Position numbers and translations under genes: made by a program. From NCBI GenBank assembly GCA_019113175.1, contig DXHY01000029.1, positions 22,419 to 86,418 of the forward strand: 64,000 bases of DNA. The letters are read 5' to 3'. Under the pieces are notes generated by a model, which did not search any database, had not been told where the DNA came from, and saw only the letters and a list, made by a program, of their open reading frames with translations. This document shows, one piece after another, positions 54,369-62,387 of this stretch. The stretch is from Candidatus Eisenbergiella stercoravium (lineage in GTDB: Bacteria; Bacillota; Clostridia; Lachnospirales; Lachnospiraceae). How positions within the stretch are numbered: position 1 is the stretch's first letter; every line of letters begins with the position of its first letter.

Positions 54369-55328
54369 ATGAAAACACTTATACATCCCTCCCAACCCAA
54401 CGCCTATAAAGAAAAAGCCTCCCATGGTGACGTCCTGATGCCCGTCCGCCGCTATCGATGTGTCGCTCCCTATTCCTACGGGGGGCTGGCTCTTCACTGG
54501 CATGAAGAGATGGAGGCAGCATGGATCGAGGATGGAAGTGTCCGTTATGATATTAATTTTGAAACCTTCACTGTACGGAAGGACGATATCCTGCTGATTT
54601 CGCCGCATGCATTCCATTCTGCCCATGCATTTGCGGGAACGGGAATGATTTCGGACAGTCTGGTTTTTCATCTGGACCTGCTGGGAGGACAGGTGCCGGA
54701 TGCCTGCACCATCCGGTATATCGCGCCCATTCAGACGGGGAAAAAACGGTTTGTGCCGGTGGTCCATCCGGGTCAGCCCGGTCACGAACAGCTTCTTGCC
54801 TGTCTGAAGAAGCTGCTTGCCGGCGTGGAGGATGCGAACGATTCCTGGCGTCTGGCGCCTGATCCTCTGAAGAGAGAAGGCGCGGAGAGAGCGGTGGAGG
54901 AGCTGTACCGCAAGGAGCTTCTGTTCCGCTTCTTCCGGCTGGCATATCAGTACGGCTATGTGACGGGAAATGAAAATACGGCCGCAGGCATGGAGCATAC
55001 GGAGAAGCTGAAGGAGGTTCTGACCTATATTCAGACGCATTACACGGAGAATCTTACCATAGATGAGCTGGCCGGGATCTGCCATTTCAGCCGGGCTCAT
55101 TTCATGAGCTTTTTTCACCGTTATACGGGGATGACCTGTGTGGAATACATCAACCGCTTCCGTCTGTATCATGCGGCGCAGCTTCTTGCCGAAACCGACC
55201 GTCCCGTCATGGAGACGGCCATGGAGAACGGCTTCCATAATATATCCTATTTTAATAAGAAATTCCGCGGCCAGTTCGGCATCACACCAAAGGAATACAG
55301 AGCGGCGGTCCGCCGTCTGGAAAAATAA
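54369..55328 (+). CDS. AraC-family transcriptional regulator
   Basis: 319 residues. An N-terminal cupin-like sensor (LALHWHEEMEAAWIEDGSVRY...KDDILLISPHAFHS) precedes two helix-turn-helix units in the C-terminal 100 residues (LTIDELAGICHFSRAHFMSFFHRYTGMTCVEYI and VMETAMENGFHNISYFNKKFRGQFGITPKEYR). Such proteins usually activate nearby carbohydrate genes on binding a sugar. It closes the glycan locus and is a good candidate activator of the weak promoter before the sugar transporter. Confidence 0.92.
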   Translation: MKTLIHPSQPNAYKEKASHGDVLMPVRRYRCVAPYSYGGLALHWHEEMEAAWIEDGSVRYDINFETFTVRKDDILLISPHAFHSAHAFAGTGMISDSLVFHLDLLGGQVPDACTIRYIAPIQTGKKRFVPVVHPGQPGHEQLLACLKKLLAGVEDANDSWRLAPDPLKREGAERAVEELYRKELLFRFFRLAYQYGYVTGNENTAAGMEHTEKLKEVLTYIQTHYTENLTIDELAGICHFSRAHFMSFFHRYTGMTCVEYINRFRLYHAAQLLAETDRPVMETAMENGFHNISYFNKKFRGQFGITPKEYRAAVRRLEK

Positions 55329-55352
55329 AAGGTAAAAGCAAAGGGTAAAATA

Positions 55353-55400
55353 CAGACCGTCGGGACGCGCGGGAAAGCGGTTCCGGCGGTCTGAGATTTT
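55353..55400 (+). terminator. Terminator after the AraC gene
   Basis: CAGACCGTCGG (55353-55363) pairs with 55383-55393 (one wobble), followed by AGATTTT. Confidence 0.7.
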
Positions 55401-55442
55401 ACACAGATTTCTCTTCCTCTTTATATGGACCAAACATACGGA

Positions 55443-55451
55443 TGATATAAT
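55443..55451 (+). promoter_or_regulatory. Extended -10 promoter of the VWA cluster
   Basis: TGA-TATAAT (55443-55451) with no good -35. The in-frame ATG at 55450 lies inside this box and so cannot be the start of the following gene. Confidence 0.6.
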
Positions 55452-55533
55452 GAAGCTGAAGAAAACCGGCCGGATACAGACCGGTTCGGCAAAGATCATC
55501 GAGGGAATGAAAATACCTGCATTTGGAGGAGAT

Positions 55534-57183
55534 ATGGTCCATAACAGAGAAAAATATAAAGGTGTCTGTCTATTTCTGGCTCTTCTGTTTCTGCTGTCCT
55601 TCCTGAACGGCTGTGTTCCGGCAGGCGCCGGAGGAGGGGAGCAGGGAGACGATGGAAAAGCCGCGTCTTTTTCCACCTTCGGAGCGGGAGAAACGGTGAG
55701 GATCCTTTCCGGTTCTGAAAACAGGGAGCTGGAGCAGATTCTTGAGGACTGCGCGAAGGAAACCCGGGTCAATATTGAGATCACCTATCAGGGCTCCATT
55801 GATATCATGAGGACGCTGCAGGCAGGAGCGCAGGATTACGATGCGGTCTGGCCTGCCAGCAGTCTGTGGATTTCCCTGGGGGATACGGAGCATCTGATCA
55901 AGCATGCCCGGTCGGTTTCCACCACGCCTGTGGTGTTCGGCATCCGGAAAAGCCTGGCGCAGGAGCTCGGGTTTACGGATGGAGAGACGAAGGTGGCGGA
56001 CATTCTGGAGGCCATCCAGAGCGGAAAGATGACATTCTGCATGACCAGCGCCACGCAGTCCAATTCCGGTGCGAGCGCCTATATCGGCTTTCTGTATGCG
56101 CTGGCCGGCGGAGAGGGCGCACTGAGCGAAGCGGATCTGGAGGATGAGACCCTGCAGGAGGAAATCGGCAGCCTGCTTTCCGGCATTGACAGAAGTTCCG
56201 GCAGCTCCGAATGGCTGATGGATATGTTCCTGAACGGGGAATACGATGCCATGGTCAACTATGAATGCCTGATCATAAGCGCCAATCAGGAGCTGGAGAG
56301 GCAGGGGCGGGAAACGCTTTATGTGGTCTATCCCGAGGACGGACTGAGCATCGCGGATTCTCCTCTGGGCTACGTGGATCATGGGGATGAGAATAAGGAG
56401 GAGGCATTCCTGAAAATCCAGGATTACCTGCTCTCCGATGAGGCGCAGGATGCGATCCAGCGCACCGGGCGCAGAACGGGATATGCGGGAGTGAGCGAAG
56501 AAAACAGCGACATTTTCCGGGCGGACTGGGGAATCGATACCGAACGGATTCTGACCTCCGTTCCTACGCCGGCAGCGGATGTGCTCATGGAGGCCCTCGA
56601 CCTTTATCAGACCCGCTTTAAAAAGCCGTCCCTTAACGTGTACTGCCTGGATTTCTCCGGGAGCATGCAGGGAACCGGCAACGAACAGCTGGTGGAGGCC
56701 ATGTCCCAGATTCTCCTGCAGGAGAATGCGGAAAAGAATCTCCTGCAGGCCACGGAAGGAGAGGTCAACATCGTAATCACCTTCTGCGATGAAATTATTC
56801 AGGTTTATCAGGTGACGGATTCTACACCGCAGAATCTGGAAAAGCTGTATGACGAGATCAGGAAGGAATACTGCGGCGGAGGCACGGATATCTATCTGGC
56901 GGCGGAAAAGGGCCTGTCCCTCATTGCGGACGGATACGACCCGGAAGCTTACACCCCCGCCATCATCCTGATGACGGACGGCATGTCAAACGGCAGCGAA
57001 ACCTTCGCGGATTTTGAAGCGCTCTATAAATCCCTGGGCATGGATGTGCCCGTTTTCTCCATCCTGTTCGGAGACGCCGAAGAGGAGCAGCTGGATGAAC
57101 TGGCGCAGCTTACCAACGCCCGCGTTTTCGACGGCAGGGAGGATCTGATCGGGGCCTTCCGCAGTGTGAAAGGATATAATTAG
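55534..57183 (+). CDS. Lipoprotein fusing a substrate-binding domain to a von Willebrand A domain
   Basis: 549 residues from ATG 55534 (GGAGG 4 bases upstream). The signal peptide ends in the lipobox LNGC (Cys27). Residues about 50-330 form a type II periplasmic-binding fold of the molybdate/SBP_bac_11 kind (ETVRILSGSENRELEQIL, SATQSNSGASAYIGFLYA). Residues about 365-549 are a VWA domain with an intact metal site: Asp373, Ser375 and Ser377 (DFSGSMQ), Thr451 (GGGTDIY) and Asp482 (MTDGMS). The protein would sit on the outer face of the membrane and bind a ligand and a partner. No permease or ATPase is nearby, so a sensory or scaffolding role is more likely than transport. It is followed by XpaC one base after its stop. 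Confidence 0.85.
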   Translation: MVHNREKYKGVCLFLALLFLLSFLNGCVPAGAGGGEQGDDGKAASFSTFGAGETVRILSGSENRELEQILEDCAKETRVNIEITYQGSIDIMRTLQAGAQDYDAVWPASSLWISLGDTEHLIKHARSVSTTPVVFGIRKSLAQELGFTDGETKVADILEAIQSGKMTFCMTSATQSNSGASAYIGFLYALAGGEGALSEADLEDETLQEEIGSLLSGIDRSSGSSEWLMDMFLNGEYDAMVNYECLIISANQELERQGRETLYVVYPEDGLSIADSPLGYVDHGDENKEEAFLKIQDYLLSDEAQDAIQRTGRRTGYAGVSEENSDIFRADWGIDTERILTSVPTPAADVLMEALDLYQTRFKKPSLNVYCLDFSGSMQGTGNEQLVEAMSQILLQENAEKNLLQATEGEVNIVITFCDEIIQVYQVTDSTPQNLEKLYDEIRKEYCGGGTDIYLAAEKGLSLIADGYDPEAYTPAIILMTDGMSNGSETFADFEALYKSLGMDVPVFSILFGDAEEEQLDELAQLTNARVFDGREDLIGAFRSVKGYN

Positions 57184-57184
57184 C

Positions 57185-57796
57185 ATGAAAAAAGAAGGAA
57201 TCAGAAGCCTCCTGACAGGAGCGGCGGCGTCCGTATTTTTCCTGATCCTGTTTCTGGGACTGGGATGGAGCTTTCTGGTGAGTCTGCTGCTTGCCGTTCT
57301 GCTGTTTGCGGCTGTCTGGCTTATCACGAAGCCGGAGAGAAAAGGGGAAAATGCCGGCTGGCAGCCGGATGATCAGGAACGGGAGCTTCTCCGGAGCATG
57401 AAGGAGGCCAGAAAGGATTTTGAGAGCATCCGCAGATCCATGGGAAGGATCCGGGACAGACAGCTTCGGCAGCAGACGGAGGGAATGTGCCGGGCAGCGG
57501 GAAATATTCTGGCATATCTGGAAAAGCATCCGGAAAAAATTCCGGCTGCGCGCCGATTTATTGACTACTATCAGGAGACGGCGTCAACGCTTCTTGCCAG
57601 ATATGTGGAGCTGGAAAGCGCCGGACTGTCGGAGAGCCAGACGCAGGTTCTGACAGAAAGCATGAAACGGGCGGCCGCCGCGCTGACGGATGCGTTTCAG
57701 AAGCAGCTCGGGAAAATGGTGGAAAATGAGGTAACGGACATGGAAGCGGATGTGGACGTTCTGGAACAGATGATGAGAATGGAGGGATTAAAATGA
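57185..57796 (+). CDS. XpaC-family membrane protein
   Basis: 203 residues. Two close hydrophobic stretches (about 10-50) are followed by a long helical cytoplasmic part with the family pattern (LLRSMKEARKDFESIRRSMGRIRDRQLRQQTEGMCRAAGNILAYLEKHPEKIPAARRFIDYYQET). XpaC was named for 5-bromo-4-chloroindolyl phosphate hydrolysis, but its real role is unknown. It normally accompanies TelA (toxic anion resistance), which is not seen here. It starts one base after the VWA lipoprotein gene and overlaps the next gene by 4 bases, so the three genes are translationally coupled. Confidence 0.82.
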   Translation: MKKEGIRSLLTGAAASVFFLILFLGLGWSFLVSLLLAVLLFAAVWLITKPERKGENAGWQPDDQERELLRSMKEARKDFESIRRSMGRIRDRQLRQQTEGMCRAAGNILAYLEKHPEKIPAARRFIDYYQETASTLLARYVELESAGLSESQTQVLTESMKRAAAALTDAFQKQLGKMVENEVTDMEADVDVLEQMMRMEGLK

Positions 57797-58842
57797 AGCC
57801 GAAGCTGATCGGAATCATTCTTCTCGCTGTAGTGGTGCTGGCTGCGGGGGGATATTCCCTCTATCGGGCAAAAAGCAGCGTCACCGTGCTGCGCGGCTAC
57901 CTTGGCGGAGAGAAAACCGGCCTGTTTGAAGATGAGGAGGCGGCCCGGATTCTGGAAAGAAAGTACCATCTCCGGTTCGACTACTCCAGGGCCGGCTCAC
58001 TTGATATGGTGACCGCCAGTCAGGAGGGCATGGATTATCTGTTTCCTTCCAGCCAGACCGCCCTTTCCTACTATGAGGATGTACATGGCCAGCCTCTGCA
58101 GGAGGAGATCATTTTCAATACGCCCATCGTCCTTTACACCCACAGAATGGTGCTGGAAGCCTTTGAACGGAATGGTATCGTTTCCGGGAGCGGCGGCGTA
58201 TATTACGCGGACATGCAGAAGCTGACGGAGCTGATCCTGGCAGGGACCACCTGGGAAGAGCTGGGGCTTCCGGAACTGTACGGACAGGTGGCGGTGGACA
58301 CCACCGATCCCACAGCCTCCAACTCCGGCAACATGTTTGCCGCCCTGCTGGCCTGCGTGCTGAACGGAGGACAAACCGTGGATGAAACCGGCGTGGAGAA
58401 GGTTCTGCCCGAGCTGAAGCAGATTTTTGACGGCCTGGGTTACATGGAAACCTCATCCTCTGACCTGTTCAATCAGTTCCTCCGCACCGGAGTGGGAGAT
58501 AAACCGGTGATCGCAGGCTATGAAAGCCAGCTTCTGGAATTCGCAGTCCAGAATCCGGAGGATTACGCCCAGTTGAAGGACGACATTGTGATGCTCTATC
58601 CCACGCCGACCGTCTGGTCCACCCATGTCTATATCGCTCTGGATGAAGCGGGAAGACTCGGCGCGCAGGCCCTTCTGGATGAAGAGATTCAGCAGATCGC
58701 CTGGGAAAAGCACGGCTTCCGTACAAGTGCCTATGAAGCGGCGGGAGAAACCGCTGTGGAGGGAATCGCTTCCCAGGTGAACAGCGTCATCTCCGTTCCC
58801 GAATATGCGGCCATGAAAAAGATCATTGACGCGCTGCAGTGA
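57793..58842 (+). CDS. Membrane-anchored substrate-binding-like protein
   Basis: 349 residues. One N-terminal helix (LIGIILLAVVVLAAGGYSLY) without a lipobox cysteine anchors an extracellular type II binding fold. It shares motifs with the binding half of the VWA lipoprotein: YLFPSSQTALSYYED corresponds to AVWPASSLWISL, and DTTDPTASNSGNMFAALLA corresponds to TSATQSNSGASAYIGFLYA. The two are probably paralogues. Its start overlaps the XpaC stop by 4 bases. The ligand is unknown; an anion is suggested by the ModA-like serine-rich loops, but this is inference. Confidence 0.75.
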   Translation: MKPKLIGIILLAVVVLAAGGYSLYRAKSSVTVLRGYLGGEKTGLFEDEEAARILERKYHLRFDYSRAGSLDMVTASQEGMDYLFPSSQTALSYYEDVHGQPLQEEIIFNTPIVLYTHRMVLEAFERNGIVSGSGGVYYADMQKLTELILAGTTWEELGLPELYGQVAVDTTDPTASNSGNMFAALLACVLNGGQTVDETGVEKVLPELKQIFDGLGYMETSSSDLFNQFLRTGVGDKPVIAGYESQLLEFAVQNPEDYAQLKDDIVMLYPTPTVWSTHVYIALDEAGRLGAQALLDEEIQQIAWEKHGFRTSAYEAAGETAVEGIASQVNSVISVPEYAAMKKIIDALQ

Positions 58843-58850
58843 CGGCGGAA

Positions 58851-59576
58851 TCAGATCCAGCCTCCGTCCATGGTGATGATCTGGCCGGTCATATATTCTG
58901 GAGCCTCCAGGATCTGGCAGGCCAGCAGGGCGGCCTCCCGCGGAGTTCCGAAGCGGCCGGCCGGAATCTCGTCCATGAGCGCCTGCCGTTCTTCTTCCGA
59001 AAAGCACCGGTTCATATCCGTATCGATTACCCCGCAGGCAAGAGCGTTCACCTGGATATTGCTGGGGGCAAGCTCTTTCGCCAGCGCCTTTGTCAGACTG
59101 TTTACGGCCCCCTTTGACGCGGAATAGGCGGCTTCCGTGGAAGCGCCTGCGGCACCCCATACCGAAGAGATGTTGAGAATGCGCCCTTTTTTCGCATGCA
59201 CCATCAAAGGGATCGCCTGCCGGCAGGTAAGAAAGCAGCTCTTCAGATTCGTGGACAGCACCCTGTCCCATTCCTCCGGCGTCATATCCTGCAGAAGCCC
59301 GATATAAGAGATCCCGGCATTGTTGACCAGCACATCCAGACTGCGGACCGGCATGGAAGAAAAAAGCCGCTCCACATCCTCCGCGCATCCCATATCCCCC
59401 TGAAAAGGAATACAATTAACCCTGTATGCTTCGGTAAGCTCATGGGCATATTCTGTCAGGGCATCCATGGAATGCAGACAAGTGAGGTACAGATCAAACC
59501 CCTGCGACGCGAGCCTGCCCGCGATCGCCCTCCCGATTCCTCTGGATGCTCCGGTTACCAGCGCTTTTTTTGACAT
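58851..59576 (-). CDS. SDR-family oxidoreductase (FabG-like)
   Basis: 241 residues with the complete classical SDR set: cofactor loop TGASRGIG, NNAG, the catalytic serine in ISSVWG and YSASK. The C-terminal ITMDGGWI is typical of FabG-like 3-oxoacyl-ACP reductases. It reduces a carbonyl with NAD(P)H; the substrate is not fixed by sequence and no fab genes are adjacent. AAAGGAG precedes the ATG. It converges on the VWA cluster with only 8 bases between stops. Confidence 0.92.
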   Translation of the reverse strand: MSKKALVTGASRGIGRAIAGRLASQGFDLYLTCLHSMDALTEYAHELTEAYRVNCIPFQGDMGCAEDVERLFSSMPVRSLDVLVNNAGISYIGLLQDMTPEEWDRVLSTNLKSCFLTCRQAIPLMVHAKKGRILNISSVWGAAGASTEAAYSASKGAVNSLTKALAKELAPSNIQVNALACGVIDTDMNRCFSEEERQALMDEIPAGRFGTPREAALLACQILEAPEYMTGQIITMDGGWI

Positions 59577-59651
59577 GGGGATTCTCCTTTCCGTTTTTCT
59601 TTCATTTTAACATGGAAGAGAGACGGTGGAAAGCGGAGGTTTCCACATCCT

Positions 59652-60761
59652 TCAGGCCTCCCGCAGGCCTGCCCTTTCCAGAAAGTCCTTCATGGAAGCG
59701 GCCCTGGCTGCGATTCTCACCCAGTCGTCCAGAAGGGGCATGCTCGTGGTATTGAGAATGCGTTTTTTCACCCAGTCCGGAACTGTGCCATATGCCTCAA
59801 GCCAGGTCAGCAGGGATTCGCGTTTTCCTTCCATTTTCCCTTCCGTTTTTCCTTCCATTTTTCCATCCTGTATCATTCCCTGAATTCCAAGACACACGTT
59901 AAATCCTCCTTTCGGTGTTTCGTATTTTGATGTTTTGATTTCCTCCAGCTCAGGAGAATGCGTTAATTCTACCAGCGCGTCGACGGCTGTCCGGGAGACG
60001 CTGCTGAAATAGCTCTGATTTTCTGCAATGAAGGCTTTCAGCTTTTCCTTATTGTCGGCATATTTCCGAAAGCCGAATACCGTCCGCAGTTCACCGGTGT
60101 AGCTGCAGATTTCCGCATCCGTCATCCGGCAGACATCCAGCAGATTGATGTCAAGCTGTACCGCGCCGGGCATATCCGTTTCTCCGTCAAAAAGCTCCGA
60201 CAGTCTGGTGGGGCCGTCCCAGGGCTTTGTACCCCAGTAGACGACCAGCGTTATACAGCGGACGAACCGGTCTGCTTTTAAAAAACGGCCCAGATATTCG
60301 CCGGAGGTGACGCCGGACGGTCTGTGTCTGCGCCCGTCCTTTCGTCTCCATTCTGTTTCATGCCGGTCCCGAATGACCTGCATCTGACGCGCGTAATGAA
60401 CGAAATCCAGTTCCAGGACGCGGTAGGGCATGGCGTAGTCGATTTCTGACTGATTTTCAATACCGAGAACGGCAAAGACTCTTCCATCCATGGCCTCTTT
60501 GACTACGTCACGGTATTGAACCAGGGCAGTGCCACCGTCCTTCTTTGTGATTCGGAGATAAGCGGTTTCCTTGATATCCCCATCAGCCAGCGTTTCTGCG
60601 GAGATCGGGGCGCCGACGGGCAGCGTCCGATTGAAAAGCTCGGCAAAATTTTCGTTATTTGTTTTGAACAGAAGCGTGGTGACGGTATCCTTTTTCATGC
60701 TCTGTCCGGCAATTCTTCCATTGATTTTTCTTCTTTTGTGTTCTGATTCCTTTTTCTTCAA
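59652..60761 (-). CDS. Rpn-family PD-(D/E)XK nuclease/putative transposase (copy 2)
   Basis: About 369 residues. The nuclease core is Arg84-Asp85 (YRDVVK) and Glu102-x-Gln104 (VFAVLGIENQ). A Met/Glu/Gly/Lys repeat (KMEGKTEGKMEGKRE) precedes a C-terminal module related to that of copy 1 at 42.2 kb (VPDWVKKRIL ... FLERAGLREA). I take the TTG at 60761 as the start because AAGGAG lies 7 bases upstream; the in-frame ATG at 60779 has none. The N-terminal two thirds differ from copy 1, so they are distant subfamilies with a common tail. Confidence 0.82.
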   Translation of the reverse strand: MKKKESEHKRRKINGRIAGQSMKKDTVTTLLFKTNNENFAELFNRTLPVGAPISAETLADGDIKETAYLRITKKDGGTALVQYRDVVKEAMDGRVFAVLGIENQSEIDYAMPYRVLELDFVHYARQMQVIRDRHETEWRRKDGRRHRPSGVTSGEYLGRFLKADRFVRCITLVVYWGTKPWDGPTRLSELFDGETDMPGAVQLDINLLDVCRMTDAEICSYTGELRTVFGFRKYADNKEKLKAFIAENQSYFSSVSRTAVDALVELTHSPELEEIKTSKYETPKGGFNVCLGIQGMIQDGKMEGKTEGKMEGKRESLLTWLEAYGTVPDWVKKRILNTTSMPLLDDWVRIAARAASMKDFLERAGLREA

Positions 60762-61047
60762 AGGCAGGCTCCTTTCCATCCGGTAAATTTGTACAGCCGC
60801 ACATCTGCACAGACATTTGAAGACAGTGCAAAGCGCTTCTTCCCGGAAGGAGCTGCCCCCGTTTCAGGCCCCTGTGCCTGTATCTCTGTACGCATAAATG
60901 TACGTATTCCGGTCAGTATTCGATTTTCAGTAACGGTTGTTGAAACAATGAGATTTCGCATGGGACTTCTGAAATGAATCAGAAAAACAGTTGACAGCTG
61001 TCTGAATGAAAGCCGAACGGCTTAAAAAGATATTTATACTTGAAGAG
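60762..61047 (-). promoter_or_regulatory. Long 5' leader of Rpn copy 2
   Basis: Contains AGCCGAACGGCT (61011-61022), again 25 bases from the -10 box, and the conserved block at 60952-60975. No gene seen. Confidence 0.6.
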
Positions 61048-61076
61048 ATTGTAACACCTTTGGGGCGGGAGGGCAA
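61048..61076 (-). promoter_or_regulatory. Promoter of Rpn copy 2
   Basis: On the minus strand TTGCCC (61076-61071), 17 bases, TACAAT (61053-61048). Confidence 0.6.
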
Positions 61077-61141
61077 GGGCCTGGGTGGAATTTGTCTCAC
61101 AATTTATGTCTGTGGGATGGCTGTGAATAGTAATGTCAGAC

Positions 61142-61170
61142 TTGAAACACCCCTGCCAACCCATTATAAT
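61142..61170 (+). promoter_or_regulatory. Promoter of trxB
   Basis: TTGAAA (61142-61147), 17 bases, TATAAT (61165-61170). It lies inside the longer in-frame extension of trxB, ruling out the upstream start at 61133. Confidence 0.85.
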
Positions 61171-61213
61171 AGAAGAAATTACAGCGCATCAGCGCTTCGA
61201 AATGGAGGTAAGC

Positions 61214-62122
61214 ATGTACGATCTGATCATTATCGGCTCCGGCCCTGCCGGACTGAGCGCCGCCGTATACGGAAGAAGGGCAGGCTTTTCCACCCTTGTG
61301 ATAGAGAAAAATCCCATGAGCGGAGGCCAGGTGTTAAATACCTATGAGGTAGACAATTACCTGGGGCTTCCCGGCATCAACGGTTTTGATATGGGAATGA
61401 AATTCCGGGAGCATGCGGAGAAGATGCAGGCCGAATTCGTGGAAGCGGACGTGACGGGAATCCGGGACAACGGAGATTATAAAACGGTGCAGACCGGAGA
61501 GGGGGATTACGAAGGAAAAACCGTGATCATCGCCTCCGGCGCGGTACACAGCCATCTGGGCGTGCCGGGAGAGGAGGAGCTGTCCGGCATGGGAGTTTCC
61601 TACTGCGCAACCTGTGACGGCGCCTTTTTCCGCGGAAAGACGGTGGCCGTGGTGGGTGGCGGTGACGTGGCGGTGGAGGATGCCATTTTCCTCGCCCGTG
61701 CCTGTGAAGAGGTATATCTGATCCACAGGCGCGACAGCCTGCGGGCTGCACGTTCCCTGCAGCAGACCATGCTGGCGCTTCCCAATGTGGAAATGATCTG
61801 GGACAGCGTGGTGGAGCGCATTAACGGGAATGACATGGTGGAGAGCATCACCTTACGTTCCAAGAAGACGAATGAAAGCTCGGTCCTTCCGGTACAGGGA
61901 GTGTTCATCGCTGTGGGCATCCGGCCCAATTCTGAACCCTTTGTGGGCAACATTGCTGCGGATGAGAAGGGCTATCTGATCGCAGGTGAGGACTGTGCCA
62001 CCAGCATGCCCGGCGTATATGCGGCCGGAGACATCCGCACGAAGAAGCTGCGCCAGATTGTGACCGCTGTGGCGGACGGAGCCAACGCGGTGGAGAGCGC
62101 GCAGGCATATCTGATGGAATGA
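61214..62122 (+). CDS. trxB: Thioredoxin-disulfide reductase
   Basis: 302 residues. The FAD-binding GSGPAGLSAAVYGRRAG, redox-active Cys131-Ala-Thr-Cys134 (YCATCDGAFF), NADPH-binding GGGDVAVEDA and the C-terminal AAGDIRTKKLRQIVTAVADGA are all present. It transfers electrons from NADPH to thioredoxin. The start is ATG 61214 (GGAGGT just upstream), supported by the promoter position. No thioredoxin gene is adjacent. Confidence 0.94.
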   Translation: MYDLIIIGSGPAGLSAAVYGRRAGFSTLVIEKNPMSGGQVLNTYEVDNYLGLPGINGFDMGMKFREHAEKMQAEFVEADVTGIRDNGDYKTVQTGEGDYEGKTVIIASGAVHSHLGVPGEEELSGMGVSYCATCDGAFFRGKTVAVVGGGDVAVEDAIFLARACEEVYLIHRRDSLRAARSLQQTMLALPNVEMIWDSVVERINGNDMVESITLRSKKTNESSVLPVQGVFIAVGIRPNSEPFVGNIAADEKGYLIAGEDCATSMPGVYAAGDIRTKKLRQIVTAVADGANAVESAQAYLME

Positions 62123-62210
62123 CAGGAATTATTACGAAAAAATTCCATTTATGAATAAAAAAGATAACAAACGGGCATATTTTTAAAAAGTTCAAAAAAT
62201 GTTCACAAAC

Positions 62211-62246
62211 GGGGAGAGGGGGAGAAAATCCCTCTTTTCCCTTTAT
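62211..62246 (+). terminator. Probable terminator after trxB
   Basis: An imperfect stem with AGAGGG (62215-62220) paired to 62230-62235 and flanking G/C runs, followed by CTTTATTTAT. Confidence 0.55.
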
Positions 62247-62296
62247 TTATGCGGTTTTGCGGGCAATGCCACAAAATGTTGGAGATTGTGCAAAGG

Positions 62297-62325
62297 TTGA
62301 CAAAAATCCGGACGAGTGGTATAGT
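62297..62325 (+). promoter_or_regulatory. Promoter of the NlpC/P60 gene
   Basis: TTGACA (62297-62302), 17 bases, TATAGT (62320-62325) with a TG extended -10. Confidence 0.88.
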
Positions 62326-62335
62326 TGTCCTCAGA

Positions 62336-62361
62336 TGTAATAATTTCGTAACAAATGTAAC
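62336..62361 (+). promoter_or_regulatory. Possible WalR-type box
   Basis: TGTAAT-N5-CGTAAC (62336-62352), followed after 3 bases by TGTAAC (62356-62361). The known WalR/YycF box is two TGTWAH hexamers 5 bases apart; this matches with one mismatch. It lies just after the promoter, so control would be repression if real. Confidence 0.35.
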
Positions 62362-62387
62362 AGTTGAAGTAAAAACTGGAGGAACAC

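Noticed and set aside
62326..62387. A c-di-AMP (ydaO-type) riboswitch before the NlpC/P60 gene
   Set aside because: These often precede wall hydrolases, but the leader from promoter to start is only about 60 bases, too short for that class.
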